In this document: positions 17,565 to 26,645 of the stretch, one piece after another
Layout: the number at the start of each line of letters is the position of its first letter
How positions within the stretch are numbered: position 1 is the stretch's first letter
DNA from: Oscillospiraceae bacterium
Lineage (GTDB): Bacteria; Bacillota; Clostridia; Oscillospirales; Oscillospiraceae
Reading direction: 5' to 3'
Assembly (NCBI GenBank): GCA_017461585.1
Contig: JAFTYM010000018.1
Span: 16,917 to 80,916 of the forward strand
Length of the DNA stretch: 64,000 nt
Notes under the pieces: model-generated
Seen by the model: the letters and a program-made list of their open reading frames with translations, nothing else
Told to the model about the DNA's origin: nothing
Databases searched by the model: none
Position numbers and translations under genes: made by a program

Positions 17565-18467
17565 TTGTCTTTTTCCTCTGAAACAAAAAAAGAGATATGC
17601 GAGAACATAACAGGCAAAAAGTGCTGTGCACTTGCCGCCTGCTACGGTATCCTTCTTTACTGCAATACATTTTCCGCCCGTGAAATAAGAATCATCACAG
17701 GTAATCCTGCCTTTGCGCAGATATTGCCCAGGCTTTTCAAAAGAGCTTTCGGATTCGGTTTTGACAGCATCTCTGAAAAAACAGGTGCACGCGGAAAACA
17801 GAGCTTTGTTATAAACGATAAAGAAAAGCTTTCCGCAGTTTTTGGTGCTTACGGATACGATATTGACAGTCTCCTTGTACACCATGTAAACCTCGGCGTT
17901 CTGGACGAGGATTGCTGCAAGGTAAGCTTTGTAAAAGGTGCGTTCTTGGCAGGCGGCTCTGTTACAGACCCCAACAAGAGATACCACTTTGAGTTGGTCA
18001 CCGCTCATCACAGCGTAAGCCGCGAGACTTATTCCCTGCTTTTAGAGCTTGGATTTTCCCCCCGTGAATCTTCCCGCAAGGGCAATTACATAGTCTATTT
18101 CAAGCAGAGCGAGGTCATAGAAGATGTGCTGACACTTTTGGGTGCCTCCAATGCTTCCATGCAGATAATGTCCGCAAAAATCGAAAAGGACATGATGAAC
18201 AGCGTCAACCGTCAGGTAAACTGCGACACGGCAAATGTTAAAAAGACCGTTATGGCAGCGCAGGCTCAGCTTGAAGCCATTTCAAAGCTTGAGGAGGCAT
18301 CTATCCTCTCTACCCTGCCCGACATTATGCAGTACACCGCAAAGCTGAGAACGGACAACCCTGAGCTCAGTATTGCAGAGCTGGCAGCTCTGCATAATCC
18401 GCCTATAACAAAATCCTGCCTGAACCACCGTCTGCGTAAGCTCACGGATATGGCGGGTAAATTATAA
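17565..18467 (+). CDS. whiA: Sporulation/division regulator WhiA
   Basis: DNA-binding protein with an N-terminal LAGLIDADG-like fold and a C-terminal helix-turn-helix. The 300-residue product shows VKGAFLAGGSVTDPNKRYHFEL (homing-endonuclease-like core) and the HTH LAALHNPPITKSCLNHRLRKL. The start is a TTG with AAAGGAG 7 bases upstream, immediately after the yvcK stop; the longer frame beginning inside yvcK is not used. Last gene of the operon, followed by a strong terminator. Confidence 0.94.
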   Translation: MSFSSETKKEICENITGKKCCALAACYGILLYCNTFSAREIRIITGNPAFAQILPRLFKRAFGFGFDSISEKTGARGKQSFVINDKEKLSAVFGAYGYDIDSLLVHHVNLGVLDEDCCKVSFVKGAFLAGGSVTDPNKRYHFELVTAHHSVSRETYSLLLELGFSPRESSRKGNYIVYFKQSEVIEDVLTLLGASNASMQIMSAKIEKDMMNSVNRQVNCDTANVKKTVMAAQAQLEAISKLEEASILSTLPDIMQYTAKLRTDNPELSIAELAALHNPPITKSCLNHRLRKLTDMAGKL

Positions 18468-18499
18468 AAAAATCCCTGAGGTTACCTCAGGGATTTTTA
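18468..18499. terminator. Bidirectional terminator, whiA / AEC transporter
   Basis: AAAAATCCCTGAGGT paired with ACCTCAGGGATTTTT around one base (18468-18498), between convergent genes. Confidence 0.88.
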
Positions 18500-19393
18500 C
18501 TATTTCAATATAGCAGACCAGATGGGAAGAGTTACGAGCGACAGAACTGTAGAGACGAACAGGAGTTTAACGGCAAATTCAGGCTCTGTGTCGTGCTTCT
18601 GGGCAAGCATTGCACCAACAGATGCAGAGGGCATTGCAGAGGCGAGAACTGTTACACCGCGTACAGCTCCGTCAAAGCCGAGGAGTGTGAGAAGTCCGTA
18701 CAGACCTGCAGGGATAAGGATAAGTCTCACGAGAGAATAAACAAAGCAGTCTTTATCCGCAATATGCTTTAAGTCAACATCACTCAAAATGCTTCCGATG
18801 ACTATCATGGACATGGAGGTTACGCAGTTTCCTATGCTGTCTACGGTAATCACAAGAAACTCAGGCAGCTTAATTCCTGAGAACATATAGATAAACCCGA
18901 GAACAACAGCGATTATACAGGGGTGTGTAGCGACCTTTTTTATCATCTGTTTACCGCTTGCAGGGGTGAACAAGGCAAGGCCGGATGTCCACATAAATAC
19001 GCGAAGCGGAATTAACGCAAGGGAGCCGAAGAGAACGCCCTGTGCATCGTAAACAGACTTTATAACGGGTATACCCAAAAATCCAGAGTTGTTTACAATA
19101 ATGTTATACTGCAGGACTTTGCGTCTGCCCTCAGGCTGTTTGCGCCACAGGAGTCTTATAAGCACCTGATATATAAGCTGCGCACCGAGAGATATGCAAA
19201 GCACCGATGCGCACTGCTTTAAAATCTCCGCCGTCATCTCCACATTAAAGGACATGAAGATATTACACGGCAGAATCACGTACAAAACAAGATTTGTAAG
19301 CTGGGATCTGGTACTTTTTGAGATAAGTCCCAGTTTGGTTATGAGATATCCTACTGCGATGGTCAGGAATATCTGTATCTGAATGTTTATCAT
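18500..19393 (-). CDS. AEC (auxin efflux carrier) family transporter
   Basis: About 297 residues, ten hydrophobic segments in two halves. NLVLYVILPCNIF near the N-terminus is the helix-1 region of the AEC/malate permease family (MleP, YfdV types), and LASAMPSASVGAMLAQKHD stands in the second half. These carry small organic acids or other metabolites; the substrate is not predictable here. The start at 19393 is chosen because longer frames run through the folC terminator and into folC. Its ribosome binding site is weak (AAGG, 12 bases), so the start is less sure than the family. Confidence 0.82.
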   Translation of the reverse strand: MINIQIQIFLTIAVGYLITKLGLISKSTRSQLTNLVLYVILPCNIFMSFNVEMTAEILKQCASVLCISLGAQLIYQVLIRLLWRKQPEGRRKVLQYNIIVNNSGFLGIPVIKSVYDAQGVLFGSLALIPLRVFMWTSGLALFTPASGKQMIKKVATHPCIIAVVLGFIYMFSGIKLPEFLVITVDSIGNCVTSMSMIVIGSILSDVDLKHIADKDCFVYSLVRLILIPAGLYGLLTLLGFDGAVRGVTVLASAMPSASVGAMLAQKHDTEPEFAVKLLFVSTVLSLVTLPIWSAILK

Positions 19394-19414
19394 TATTATC
19401 AGCGACCTTAACAG

Positions 19415-19446
19415 GAAAAATGCCGCTCTTTTCAGAGCGGCATTGA
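19415..19446 (-). terminator. Terminator of folT-folC
   Basis: AATGCCGCTCT paired with AGAGCGGCATT around TTTC, with a T run on the minus strand (AAAAA at 19416-19420 on plus), just past the folC stop. Confidence 0.85.
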
Positions 19447-19451
19447 TTATA

Positions 19452-20729
19452 CTATTTCTCCATGTTTTTTGCAACAGCATCTCTTATTTCTGCGGAGAAA
19501 TAAAGAGAACCGAGTGCAACTACTGCCCCGTCTTTATTTGCAGCGGCTATTGCCTTGTCAACTGCATCCTTTACGCTGTCGCATGGAATCGCTTTGGCAC
19601 CGCAGCTTTCAAGTCTGCGGGCAAGCTCGTCTGCCTGCATTGCACGGGGATTATCAGGTCTTGCGGTATAAAATTCCTTTGCAAGGGGCACCACCATGCC
19701 AATCATGTTTTCAACATCCTTATCAGCCATTACGCCGATAACAAATGTGAGCTTCTTATCGCCAAAGTGTGCCTTTATGCTCTCAACCGCGCCCTTGATG
19801 CCATGGGGGTTATGAGCACCGTCAAGAATGAAAACGGGGTCATGGCGCAAAACTTCAAATCTGCCGGGCCACTTTACCTTTGATACACCTTTTACTATGG
19901 CTTCATCAGAGATGTTCCAGCCTCTGTTTTGAAGAAGGCGGCAGGCAGTAATTGCAAGAGATGCGTTGTAGGGCTGATATGTACCTGCAAGGGGCACAAA
20001 CAGATCTTTGAAATCATCAAAGTCAAAACGGCATCCCTCAAGCTCTACACCGAGAACTTTTACAAGGTTGGGGTCAAGAACGGTCATTTCTGCGTTTACA
20101 GCTTCACACTTTTCTGCAATGGCATTTATCACATCATCCTCTGCAGGGTAAACTGCAACCTGACCGCCATCCTTGATAATACCTGCTTTTGTCTTTGCTA
20201 TTTCCGCTGTTGTGTCTCCCAAAAACTCTGTATGGTCAAGTCCTATTGCGGTGATAACTGCACATTCGGGAGTTTCGATTACATTTGTGGAGTCCAGCTC
20301 TCCGCCGAGACCTACCTCTAAAACAACGATATCCACCTTGTTATTGTAAAAATACTGCATTGCAACGGCGGTTATCATCTCAAACTCTGTGGGAATATCT
20401 TCCATGGCTTCCGCATGGGGGCGGATCTGGTCTACGATCTCCTCAAGCTCAATATCAGAAATCTGCTCACCGTTTATCTGCATACGCTCGTTAAAGCGGA
20501 TAATATAAGGAGAGGTGTAAAGACCTGTCTTATAACCTGCCTCCTGCAATATTGCGGCAGTACATGCAGCGGTACTTCCCTTTCCGTTTGTTCCTGCGAT
20601 GTGGACAAACTTCAGCTTTTTCTCAGGGTTTCCCAACGCTGCAAGCAGCTCTCGTGTTCTGGAGAGTCCCGGTTTGCTCTTCTGCCATTTTACATTGTGA
20701 ATATATTCAAGCGTGGATTCGTAGCTCAT
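19452..20729 (-). CDS. folC: Folylpolyglutamate synthase / dihydrofolate synthase
   Basis: Adds glutamate to folates to retain them in the cell. The 425-residue Mur-ligase-fold protein has the ATP loop HIAGTNGKGST, YTSPYIIRFNERMQING, VLEVGLGGELDSTNVI, and C-terminal FILDGAHNPHG. It lies 12 bases downstream of folT under the THF riboswitch, so uptake and retention of folate are controlled together. Length and all catalytic blocks are normal. Confidence 0.95.
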   Translation of the reverse strand: MSYESTLEYIHNVKWQKSKPGLSRTRELLAALGNPEKKLKFVHIAGTNGKGSTAACTAAILQEAGYKTGLYTSPYIIRFNERMQINGEQISDIELEEIVDQIRPHAEAMEDIPTEFEMITAVAMQYFYNNKVDIVVLEVGLGGELDSTNVIETPECAVITAIGLDHTEFLGDTTAEIAKTKAGIIKDGGQVAVYPAEDDVINAIAEKCEAVNAEMTVLDPNLVKVLGVELEGCRFDFDDFKDLFVPLAGTYQPYNASLAITACRLLQNRGWNISDEAIVKGVSKVKWPGRFEVLRHDPVFILDGAHNPHGIKGAVESIKAHFGDKKLTFVIGVMADKDVENMIGMVVPLAKEFYTARPDNPRAMQADELARRLESCGAKAIPCDSVKDAVDKAIAAANKDGAVVALGSLYFSAEIRDAVAKNMEK

Positions 20730-20741
20730 TTCTATCCCTCT

Positions 20742-21317
20742 TTAGTTATTGTTTTTCTTTCCTGCAAGTCCCAGCTTTACAAGCTGAGTTGCCAGCTTAT
20801 CAAGTATGGGAATGAGAATAATGTTCAGAGGTACAAGGACCAGAAACTGGGGAAGTCTGTACATGAACCAGCCCCAATATGTCTTACTGCCGTAGAGCAT
20901 TGCTACCCATGTTGTGTCGATAAACATACATACAACAATGCAGTTTACAAGGGTGGGAATAAGGATATTGGGGAAAAGACGGATCTTGTCCCACTTGATT
21001 TTGAGACTGCCAAGCTTCATATTGCCTCTGTACAGGAAATAACCGTACATGGCACCTCTGACAGCTGCAAAAATTGTAAATCCGGGGTGATATGCTCCCA
21101 TGGGGAACAGAATTGCTCCCAAAAGGTCTGCCAGTGCATACGCAATGGCTGCCCAACCGGGTCCGTACAGCATTGCGCATATTACGATGGGCACAAAGCT
21201 GAAGCCTATCTTCCAGCCTGCTGTGTTAATAGACAGGAAGCGGTTGAGCACTATCTCAAGTGCTACAAGCAGGGCGACGTGACACAGTGTTCTTACGGGA
21301 ATCTTACTTTTTGACAT
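20742..21317 (-). CDS. folT: Folate ECF transporter S component
   Basis: Substrate-binding membrane subunit of an energy-coupling-factor transporter for folates; it needs EcfA/A'/T encoded elsewhere. The 191 residues form about six hydrophobic helices with LVALEIVLNRFLSIN, KIGFSFVPIVICAMLYGP, and MGAYHPGFTIFAAVRG, typical of FolT. First gene of the folT-folC operon and directly downstream of a THF riboswitch, which supports the substrate. AUAGGAGG stands 8 bases before the AUG and can be masked by an upstream anti-SD. Confidence 0.92.
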   Translation of the reverse strand: MSKSKIPVRTLCHVALLVALEIVLNRFLSINTAGWKIGFSFVPIVICAMLYGPGWAAIAYALADLLGAILFPMGAYHPGFTIFAAVRGAMYGYFLYRGNMKLGSLKIKWDKIRLFPNILIPTLVNCIVVCMFIDTTWVAMLYGSKTYWGWFMYRLPQFLVLVPLNIILIPILDKLATQLVKLGLAGKKNNN

Positions 21318-21325
21318 AAAAAATT

Positions 21326-21404
21326 CCTCCTATTCATGTGTTTGGACATACCTATGCCGGGGTATGCCCACGGCGTAGCCACATATAGGAGGTTAATTTC
21401 TCCG
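21326..21404 (-). promoter_or_regulatory. Expression platform of the THF riboswitch (anti-SD hairpins)
   Basis: On the transcript, CCUCCUAU (21392-21385) is the exact complement of AUAGGAGG (21333-21326), the folT ribosome binding site. The same CCUCCUAU lies inside another possible hairpin, GCCACAUA...UAUGUGGC, whose 5' arm continues straight from the riboswitch closing stem. These are mutually exclusive pairings, the form expected for translational control. Confidence 0.6.
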
Positions 21405-21409
21405 GTATG

Positions 21410-21507
21410 TGGCAGCGGGATGCGAATCTCAAACCGTGGCATAGCCTTCGTCCATCTGACAACTCCCCGTCCAGACGGCACTTTACGCAAGAGATCCTAC
21501 TCTGCCC
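21410..21507 (-). ncRNA. THF (tetrahydrofolate) riboswitch
   Basis: The transcript upstream of folT reads GGCAGAGUAGG, GCGUAAAGUG, GGGGAGUUGUC, GACGAAGG, ACGGUUUGAGAUUCGCAUCC, and closes with CGCUGCC. These blocks, in this order, match the folT-motif/THF riboswitch consensus as I know it, and GGCAG pairs with CUGCC as the closing stem. About 97 nt, the normal size. Gene context (folT, folC) is the canonical one. Confidence 0.88.
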
Positions 21508-21539
21508 GGAAACATTTTCTCCGTTTCCGATTTATCTGC

Positions 21540-21568
21540 ATTGTACACCTATGTTTTGTGTTTGTCTA
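21540..21568 (-). promoter_or_regulatory. Promoter of riboswitch-folT-folC
   Basis: TAGACA (21568-21563), 17-base spacer, TACAAT (21545-21540) on the minus strand, about 33 bases before the riboswitch. From here to hppA (about 21570-21790) the sequence is AT-rich and I see nothing else in it. Confidence 0.55.
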
Positions 21569-21791
21569 CCATATTTATAATAATATTTCAATATTTTCGT
21601 TAGTCTTTTTATAATTTCCCGGTATTAATCAAGCTCTGCGCAAACTCTATGGGACCTTTAAATACTATTTCAGCGCACTTCATGCTACTATGTGTGATTT
21701 TATTCAAAATTTAAAAATTATTTATATATTTTCCCTAATACAACAATGAATACTTTGTGCAGTTTTGTAAATTTAAATATTTTGTTGTCTA

Positions 21792-21820
21792 TTGAAAAAT
21801 TTCTGTTTGTCTAGTAAAAT
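21792..21820 (+). promoter_or_regulatory. Promoter of hppA
   Basis: TTGAAA (21792-21797), 17-base spacer, TAAAAT (21815-21820), about 56 bases before the hppA start. Confidence 0.6.
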
Positions 21821-21875
21821 GTATTGGTTAGAATTCATCAATACAAAATAATATTTTAAAAGGGAGCTGAATTCA

Positions 21876-23963
21876 TTGGAAAACTTTTTCTGGATTGGCT
21901 TTGTAGGTGCAGTCATTGCCCTGCTCTTCGCTGTTATCCAAGGCAAAAAGGTACTGAGCTTCTCTGAAGGCACACCCACAATGCAGAAGATCGCTGCTGC
22001 GATCCGCAAGGGTGCTAATGCTTATCTGAAGCGTCAGTATAAGTCCGTTGCAATCTTCTTTATTGCAATGGCAATCGTACTCGCAATTCTCGCTGTTCTT
22101 GGTATGGTATCCGGCTTCGTACCCTTCGCTTTCATCACAGGCGGTATTTTCTCCTGCCTGTCCGGCTTTATCGGTATGAAGATAGCTACCGCTTCCAACG
22201 CTCGTACAGCTTACGCTGCAAGTGAGAGCCTCAACCGCGGTCTCCGCGTTGCTTTCTCCTCCGGCTGTGTTATGGGCTTTACAGTTGTTGGTCTTGGTCT
22301 CCTTGATATCTCCATCTGGTTCCACATTCTGAAGTATGGCTTTGCAGCTGATGCAAACACCATCGCTCAGACAATGGTTATGTTCGGTATGGGTGCTTCT
22401 GCTGCTGCTCTGTTCGCACGTGTTGGCGGCGGTATCTTCACAAAGGCTGCTGACGTTGGTGCTGACCTCGTTGGTAAAGTTGAAGCAGGTATCCCCGAGG
22501 ATGACCCCCGTAACCCCGCTACAATCGCTGATAACGTTGGTGACAACGTTGGTGACGTTGCAGGTATGGGCGCTGACCTTTACGAGAGCTATGTTGGTTC
22601 TATCCTTGCTACATTCGCAATCGGCGCTTCCGCAGGTTACGGTTGGGCAGGTATGTTCCTCCCCCTCGTTCTCGCTGCTGTTGGCGTTGTCTGCTCTGTT
22701 ATCGGTTCTTTCCTTATCCGCACAGGCGAAAACGCTTCCCAGCGTCAGCTTCTTAAGACTCTGCGTACAGGCACATATGTAGCTGCTGCTCTTGCTGCTG
22801 TTCTGACAATCCCCCTGACATACTTCATCATGGGCGGCGTTGCAGTTGCAGGTCTCGGCTGGGTTGGTGTTCTTATCTCCATCTTCGCAGGTCTTGCAGG
22901 CGGCTGTGCAATCGGCTACTTCACAGAGTACTACACATCCGACACATACAAGCCCACACAGGAGCTTGCTGCTACATCTGAGACAGGCGCTGCTACAGTT
23001 ATGATTGGCGGTCTCTCCCTCGGTATGAAGTCCACAGCTGCTCCCATCCTCATTGTTTCTGCTGCTGTTATCATCAGCTTCTTCTGCTGCGGCGGCGGTG
23101 CAGACTTCAATGCTGGTCTTTACGGTATCGGTATTGCCGGTGTTGGTATGCTCGCAACTCTCGGTATCACACTTGCAACTGACGCTTACGGTCCTGTTGC
23201 TGACAACGCAGGCGGTATCGCTGAGATGTCCGGTCTGCCCGAAGAAGTTCGTGAGCGTACAGACGCTCTTGACTCCCTCGGTAACACAACAGCTGCTACA
23301 GGTAAGGGCTTCGCTATCGGCTCTGCTGCTCTCACAGCTCTGTCCCTCCTTGTTTCCTATGTTGATGTTGCTAAGGTAAAGGTTCCCGATATGGACCTCT
23401 CCCTCACAAACCCCAACGTTCTCGTTGGTATGTTCATCGGCGCTATGCTGGTATTCCTCTTCTCTGCTTTCACAATGAGCGCAGTTCAGAAGGCTGCTCA
23501 GTCCATCGTTGTGGAAGTTCGCCGTCAGTTCAAGACAATAGCAGGCCTCATGGAAGGCAAGGTTGACCCCGACTACGAGTCCTGTGTTGACCTCTGCACA
23601 AAGGGTGCTCTCCACGAGATGGTTGCTCCTGCTGTTCTGGCTGTTATTATTCCCATCGTTACAGGTATCATCCTTGGCGTTGAAGGCGTTGTAGGTCTTC
23701 TCGGTTCTACAATCGTTATCGGCTTCGTAATGGCTGTATTCATGTCCAACGCAGGCGGTGCATGGGATAACTCCAAGAAGTACATTGAGACAGGCAAGCA
23801 CGGCGGCAAGGGCAGTGAGTGCCACAAGGCTGCTGTTATCGGTGACACAGTTGGTGACCCCTTCAAGGATACTTCCGGTCCTTCCCTGAACATCCTTATC
23901 AAGCTGGTTTCCACAGTTTCCATCGTATTCGTTGGTCTCATCGCAGCAATCTCCATTTTCTAA
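21876..23963 (+). CDS. hppA: Membrane-bound ion-translocating pyrophosphatase
   Basis: Hydrolyses PPi and pumps H+ or Na+ across the membrane. 695 residues with about 16 hydrophobic segments; core motif [13 protein letters not shown] followed by [20 protein letters not shown] (PPi/Mg sites), and a C-terminal [15 protein letters not shown]. The segment [10 protein letters not shown] has Ala where potassium-independent enzymes have Lys, so this is the K+-dependent subfamily; Na+ versus H+ cannot be decided by eye. The start is TTG (21876) with AAAGGGAG upstream. Codon use is strongly restricted (Pro mostly CCC, Lys mostly AAG), indicating high expression. Confidence 0.95.
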   Translation: MENFFWIGFVGAVIALLFAVIQGKKVLSFSEGTPTMQKIAAAIRKGANAYLKRQYKSVAIFFIAMAIVLAILAVLGMVSGFVPFAFITGGIFSCLSGFIGMKIATASNARTAYAASESLNRGLRVAFSSGCVMGFTVVGLGLLDISIWFHILKYGFAADANTIAQTMVMFGMGASAAALFARVGGGIFTKAADVGADLVGKVEAGIPEDDPRNPATIADNVGDNVGDVAGMGADLYESYVGSILATFAIGASAGYGWAGMFLPLVLAAVGVVCSVIGSFLIRTGENASQRQLLKTLRTGTYVAAALAAVLTIPLTYFIMGGVAVAGLGWVGVLISIFAGLAGGCAIGYFTEYYTSDTYKPTQELAATSETGAATVMIGGLSLGMKSTAAPILIVSAAVIISFFCCGGGADFNAGLYGIGIAGVGMLATLGITLATDAYGPVADNAGGIAEMSGLPEEVRERTDALDSLGNTTAATGKGFAIGSAALTALSLLVSYVDVAKVKVPDMDLSLTNPNVLVGMFIGAMLVFLFSAFTMSAVQKAAQSIVVEVRRQFKTIAGLMEGKVDPDYESCVDLCTKGALHEMVAPAVLAVIIPIVTGIILGVEGVVGLLGSTIVIGFVMAVFMSNAGGAWDNSKKYIETGKHGGKGSECHKAAVIGDTVGDPFKDTSGPSLNILIKLVSTVSIVFVGLIAAISIF

Positions 23964-23973
23964 GATGAATTCT

Positions 23974-24006
23974 AAAGCCTCGGGCAATTTGCCCGAGGCT
24001 TTTTTA
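23974..24006. terminator. Bidirectional terminator, hppA / GNAT
   Basis: AAGCCTCGGGCA, ATT loop, TGCCCGAGGCTT then TTTTA (23975-24006). Confidence 0.88.
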
Positions 24007-24471
24007 TTGCTGTAATTTCAGGCGGTACACAACTATACCGTCTGTTTTACTTTCATATTCAAATCCGTTTTTCAGCGCTATGTGGCGGCTTATCTCCTGT
24101 CTCTCATCACACTCGATAACCAAGGTCTTTGTTATGCTCTTTGAATATCGCATGAGTGCTTTTGTTACTTCATCCGCTATCCCTTTTCCCCAATATTCCT
24201 GGCCGAGCACCCAGCCTATTTCAAAGCCGTTTTCATCGTATGGATGAAAAATAACATGTCCAGCAACTTCGTCCGTTTGACGCCATTTCAGAGCGTATAC
24301 AAGGGGATGTTCGCACAGCCCGTATTCCGTTATAAACTGTATTGTTTTATCCATATCAAATGCAGGTTCTATGTACTGCATTACCTTTGGATCTGACAGC
24401 ACTTTATACAGTTCCGTTGCGTTTTCTGGCTCAAACTTACATATAACACAGCGCTCTGTTTCAAGATACAC
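24004..24471 (-). CDS. GNAT family N-acetyltransferase (RimJ/RimL-like)
   Basis: A 155-residue acetyl-CoA-dependent acyltransferase. ENATELYKVLSDPKVMQYIEPA and DEVAGHVIFHPY followed by FEIGWVLGQEYWGKGIADEVTKALMRY (acetyl-CoA loop, Q/R-x-x-G-x-G/A variant EYWGKGIA) match the RimL-like Acetyltransf_3 group; these modify protein N-termini or small molecules. The end has HIALKNGFEYESK. It stands alone, convergent with hppA. Substrate is unknown. Confidence 0.85.
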   Translation of the reverse strand: MYLETERCVICKFEPENATELYKVLSDPKVMQYIEPAFDMDKTIQFITEYGLCEHPLVYALKWRQTDEVAGHVIFHPYDENGFEIGWVLGQEYWGKGIADEVTKALMRYSKSITKTLVIECDERQEISRHIALKNGFEYESKTDGIVVYRLKLQQ

Positions 24472-24527
24472 CGGTACTCACTTCCCTTCTGTACTAAATC
24501 CTATCACTTAATATTAAATACAGCAAT

Positions 24528-24562
24528 AAAAAAATCACCGCAGAGCTAAATCTGCGGTGATA
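24528..24562 (-). terminator. Terminator of the Ig-like surface protein gene
   Basis: ATCACCGCAGA, 6-base loop, TCTGCGGTGAT (24534-24561), followed on the minus strand by a T run. Confidence 0.8.
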
Positions 24563-24568
24563 ATTCAT

Positions 24569-26185
24569 TTATCTTCTGTTTGTGGGCTTTTTATAGGGTT
24601 TTCTGTAAATCTTGAAATAGAAGAAGATAACTAAAACAAGGAGGATAAGAGCGATTATGATGATAGCCCAAAGGATTCCGTTTCCGCTCTTTTTCTTATC
24701 GTCTTTTTTCTCCTCTTCCTTTTCAGTTGTATCGGGCTCTTCCGGGTCTGCTGCAGGCTCCTGAGTGTCAACAGGCTCATCGTCTGTTTCCGGCTCATTA
24801 TCATCCATTGTAAGACCTAATTCTGCTGCAATGGTGGGATACTCTACAATAAATGTATCCTTTGAAAGCATCTCTTTTGCTGTGCAATCGTCACCTGCGA
24901 TACACTCTCTGTATACCTTTACGGGAGTAGAGTTGTCTACCTGCCAGTCAGACCACTCATGTTCATGAGGTGCTGCTTCAACCGTAACTGTGAATGTAGC
25001 AGTCTTTCCGCCGTAAGAAACTGTAATTGTCTGCTTGCCCTCTTCTTCAAGGTAAGCGGGAGAGCAGACAAAACCGGTTGTGATCTCTTCCTCGTCTTTA
25101 CCTGTGATGACTTTTATCTTAAGTCCGTCCTCATCAAGAGTCTCACCTACAACGTAGGATGTCTTGTTGGGCTGTTTAACGATCTCGATCTTCTGTACCT
25201 TCTCAGCATCGGGATCTTCGGTTATCTTGAGGACGTATTCCTCGGTTGCTGTCATAAGGCCGTTGGCACCTGTGACTTCACAGATAAACTTTGTAGAAGC
25301 GTCTTTGGGAGCCATTGTGCACTTTACTGTGAGCTTATTTGTTGATGCACCCTTATACTCAATTGCACCGTATGTACCGTCAACTACCTTTTCCTTCTTG
25401 GTGCCGGAAACCATATACCACTGGTACTTAAGGTCATCGCCTTCAGCTGTTACCACAAAGCTTGCAGAACCTGTGCCGTCGATTTTGCCGGATGTGACCT
25501 CACTTGTGATTTTGGGAGCATCGCCCTCTTCAACAGTAACTGTCCACTTAACTGAATTATGCTTGGATGTGTTGTCAATGGTGTTGCTTACTACACACTC
25601 TACAGTATGAACGTCTACTGTCATATCTTCGGGAACAATTGTGAAAACATTTCCGGAAGCAACTTCAATGCCGTCTACACGCCAGCGGTAGGTGATGGTA
25701 CCGTTACCGGTTGCTTCTACAGTAAACTTTACTGCATCATCAGTCTGCTTTATTGTCATCTGAAGATTTGAAGGCTCTGCAGATGTGATTTCGGGAAGCA
25801 GTGCATCTGTTGTCTGCTGTTTTGCGTCAAATGTTACAACATACTCTTTTGCAGCGGGAGTGCTGCCATCAGTATTGTCACCTGTATAGTAAGTAACTTT
25901 AATACTGAAAACACCGGCACCTCCGGGAGTTCCGCTATATGTCAGATTTACAGACTTGCCGTCATCTCCTACTGCTGCTGTCACTGTAATACCGTTTGCA
26001 CTAAAAGTGGTTTCGTTTAATCCAACATTAACAGACTCTGTAACAGGGGCGAGTGCTTCGTTGGTGTAGGTCTTACCAACTTCCAGCTCTACTGTCTGAG
26101 CAGCCAGCACCCCGGGGCACATTGCTGTCAGCATGGTGACAATCATGACAAATGTCAGCAGTGCTGATATGATCTTCTTTTTCAT
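24569..26185 (-). CDS. Secreted, membrane-anchored protein with bacterial Ig-like domains
   Basis: 538 residues. Signal peptide at 1-28 (KKKIISALLTFVMIVTMLTAMCPGVLAA, cleaved after AQ-like site). Then several beta-rich repeats: an N-terminal domain, two Ig-like modules with TYRWRVDGIEV and KYQWYMVSG (the YxW core of PKD/Ig folds), and a Big_3-type module near residues 330-400 with QPNKTSYVVGETLDEDGLKIKV. An acidic stretch (EPETDDEPVDTQEPAADPEE) precedes one hydrophobic helix and a basic tail ending RKPYKKPTNRR. There is no LPxTG, so anchoring is by the helix. Probable cell-surface adhesion or sensing role; ligand unknown. Confidence 0.82.
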   Translation of the reverse strand: MKKKIISALLTFVMIVTMLTAMCPGVLAAQTVELEVGKTYTNEALAPVTESVNVGLNETTFSANGITVTAAVGDDGKSVNLTYSGTPGGAGVFSIKVTYYTGDNTDGSTPAAKEYVVTFDAKQQTTDALLPEITSAEPSNLQMTIKQTDDAVKFTVEATGNGTITYRWRVDGIEVASGNVFTIVPEDMTVDVHTVECVVSNTIDNTSKHNSVKWTVTVEEGDAPKITSEVTSGKIDGTGSASFVVTAEGDDLKYQWYMVSGTKKEKVVDGTYGAIEYKGASTNKLTVKCTMAPKDASTKFICEVTGANGLMTATEEYVLKITEDPDAEKVQKIEIVKQPNKTSYVVGETLDEDGLKIKVITGKDEEEITTGFVCSPAYLEEEGKQTITVSYGGKTATFTVTVEAAPHEHEWSDWQVDNSTPVKVYRECIAGDDCTAKEMLSKDTFIVEYPTIAAELGLTMDDNEPETDDEPVDTQEPAADPEEPDTTEKEEEKKDDKKKSGNGILWAIIIIALILLVLVIFFYFKIYRKPYKKPTNRR

Positions 26186-26249
26186 TATGTACTCTCCTTC
26201 CTTTCATTGAGACGAAAAGAATAATCGAATGTTCCAATTATTATATTAT

Positions 26250-26272
26250 GTGTGGATACACAGTATTCCACA
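26250..26272. promoter_or_regulatory. Inverted repeat downstream of the surface-protein promoter
   Basis: TGTGGATAC ACA GTATTCCACA, an almost perfect dyad. A possible minus-strand promoter, TTGACA (26308-26303), 17 bases, TACCAT (26285-26280), places it over the start of transcription, where a repressor site would sit. The remaining 26273-26570 is AT-rich with nothing else recognised. Confidence 0.4.
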
Positions 26273-26576
26273 TTAGTGCATGGTATCAGCAAAATCAAAT
26301 ATTGTCAACAATACCACGCCCAATATTCATATACATTATATATTAAAAATATTTAAATTTCTGTAAATCTTCGCGGTTTTGTATTTACATTAATAATTTT
26401 GCGTAATTTATGTACTTTTTAACTTTTTTGTATTTTATGATTTTACAAAAATGATTTTTCAACCTAAAAATCGTAATAATTTTCAAAAGAATTCACAAAA
26501 ACTATTCATATTTTTATTAATTTATCTACCGTTAAATAATGTATTTATGTAATTAGTACTAATCATTTTTTACTCA

Positions 26577-26605
26577 TTGCATTGCATTTTACCCTTTGTT
26601 ATAAT
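26577..26605 (+). promoter_or_regulatory. Promoter of the molybdenum hydroxylase operon
   Basis: TTGCAT (26577-26582), 17-base spacer, TATAAT (26600-26605), about 41 bases before the first start codon. Confidence 0.6.
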
Positions 26606-26645
26606 GATTTCATCTATCATAGTATGATCAGAAAGGTTGATTGAA

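Noticed and set aside
21873-23987. 704-residue open frame on the minus strand opposite hppA
   Set aside because: It is the mirror of hppA and Cys/Ser/Asn-rich without any domain. Strong codon bias of the sense gene leaves the reverse frame free of stops.
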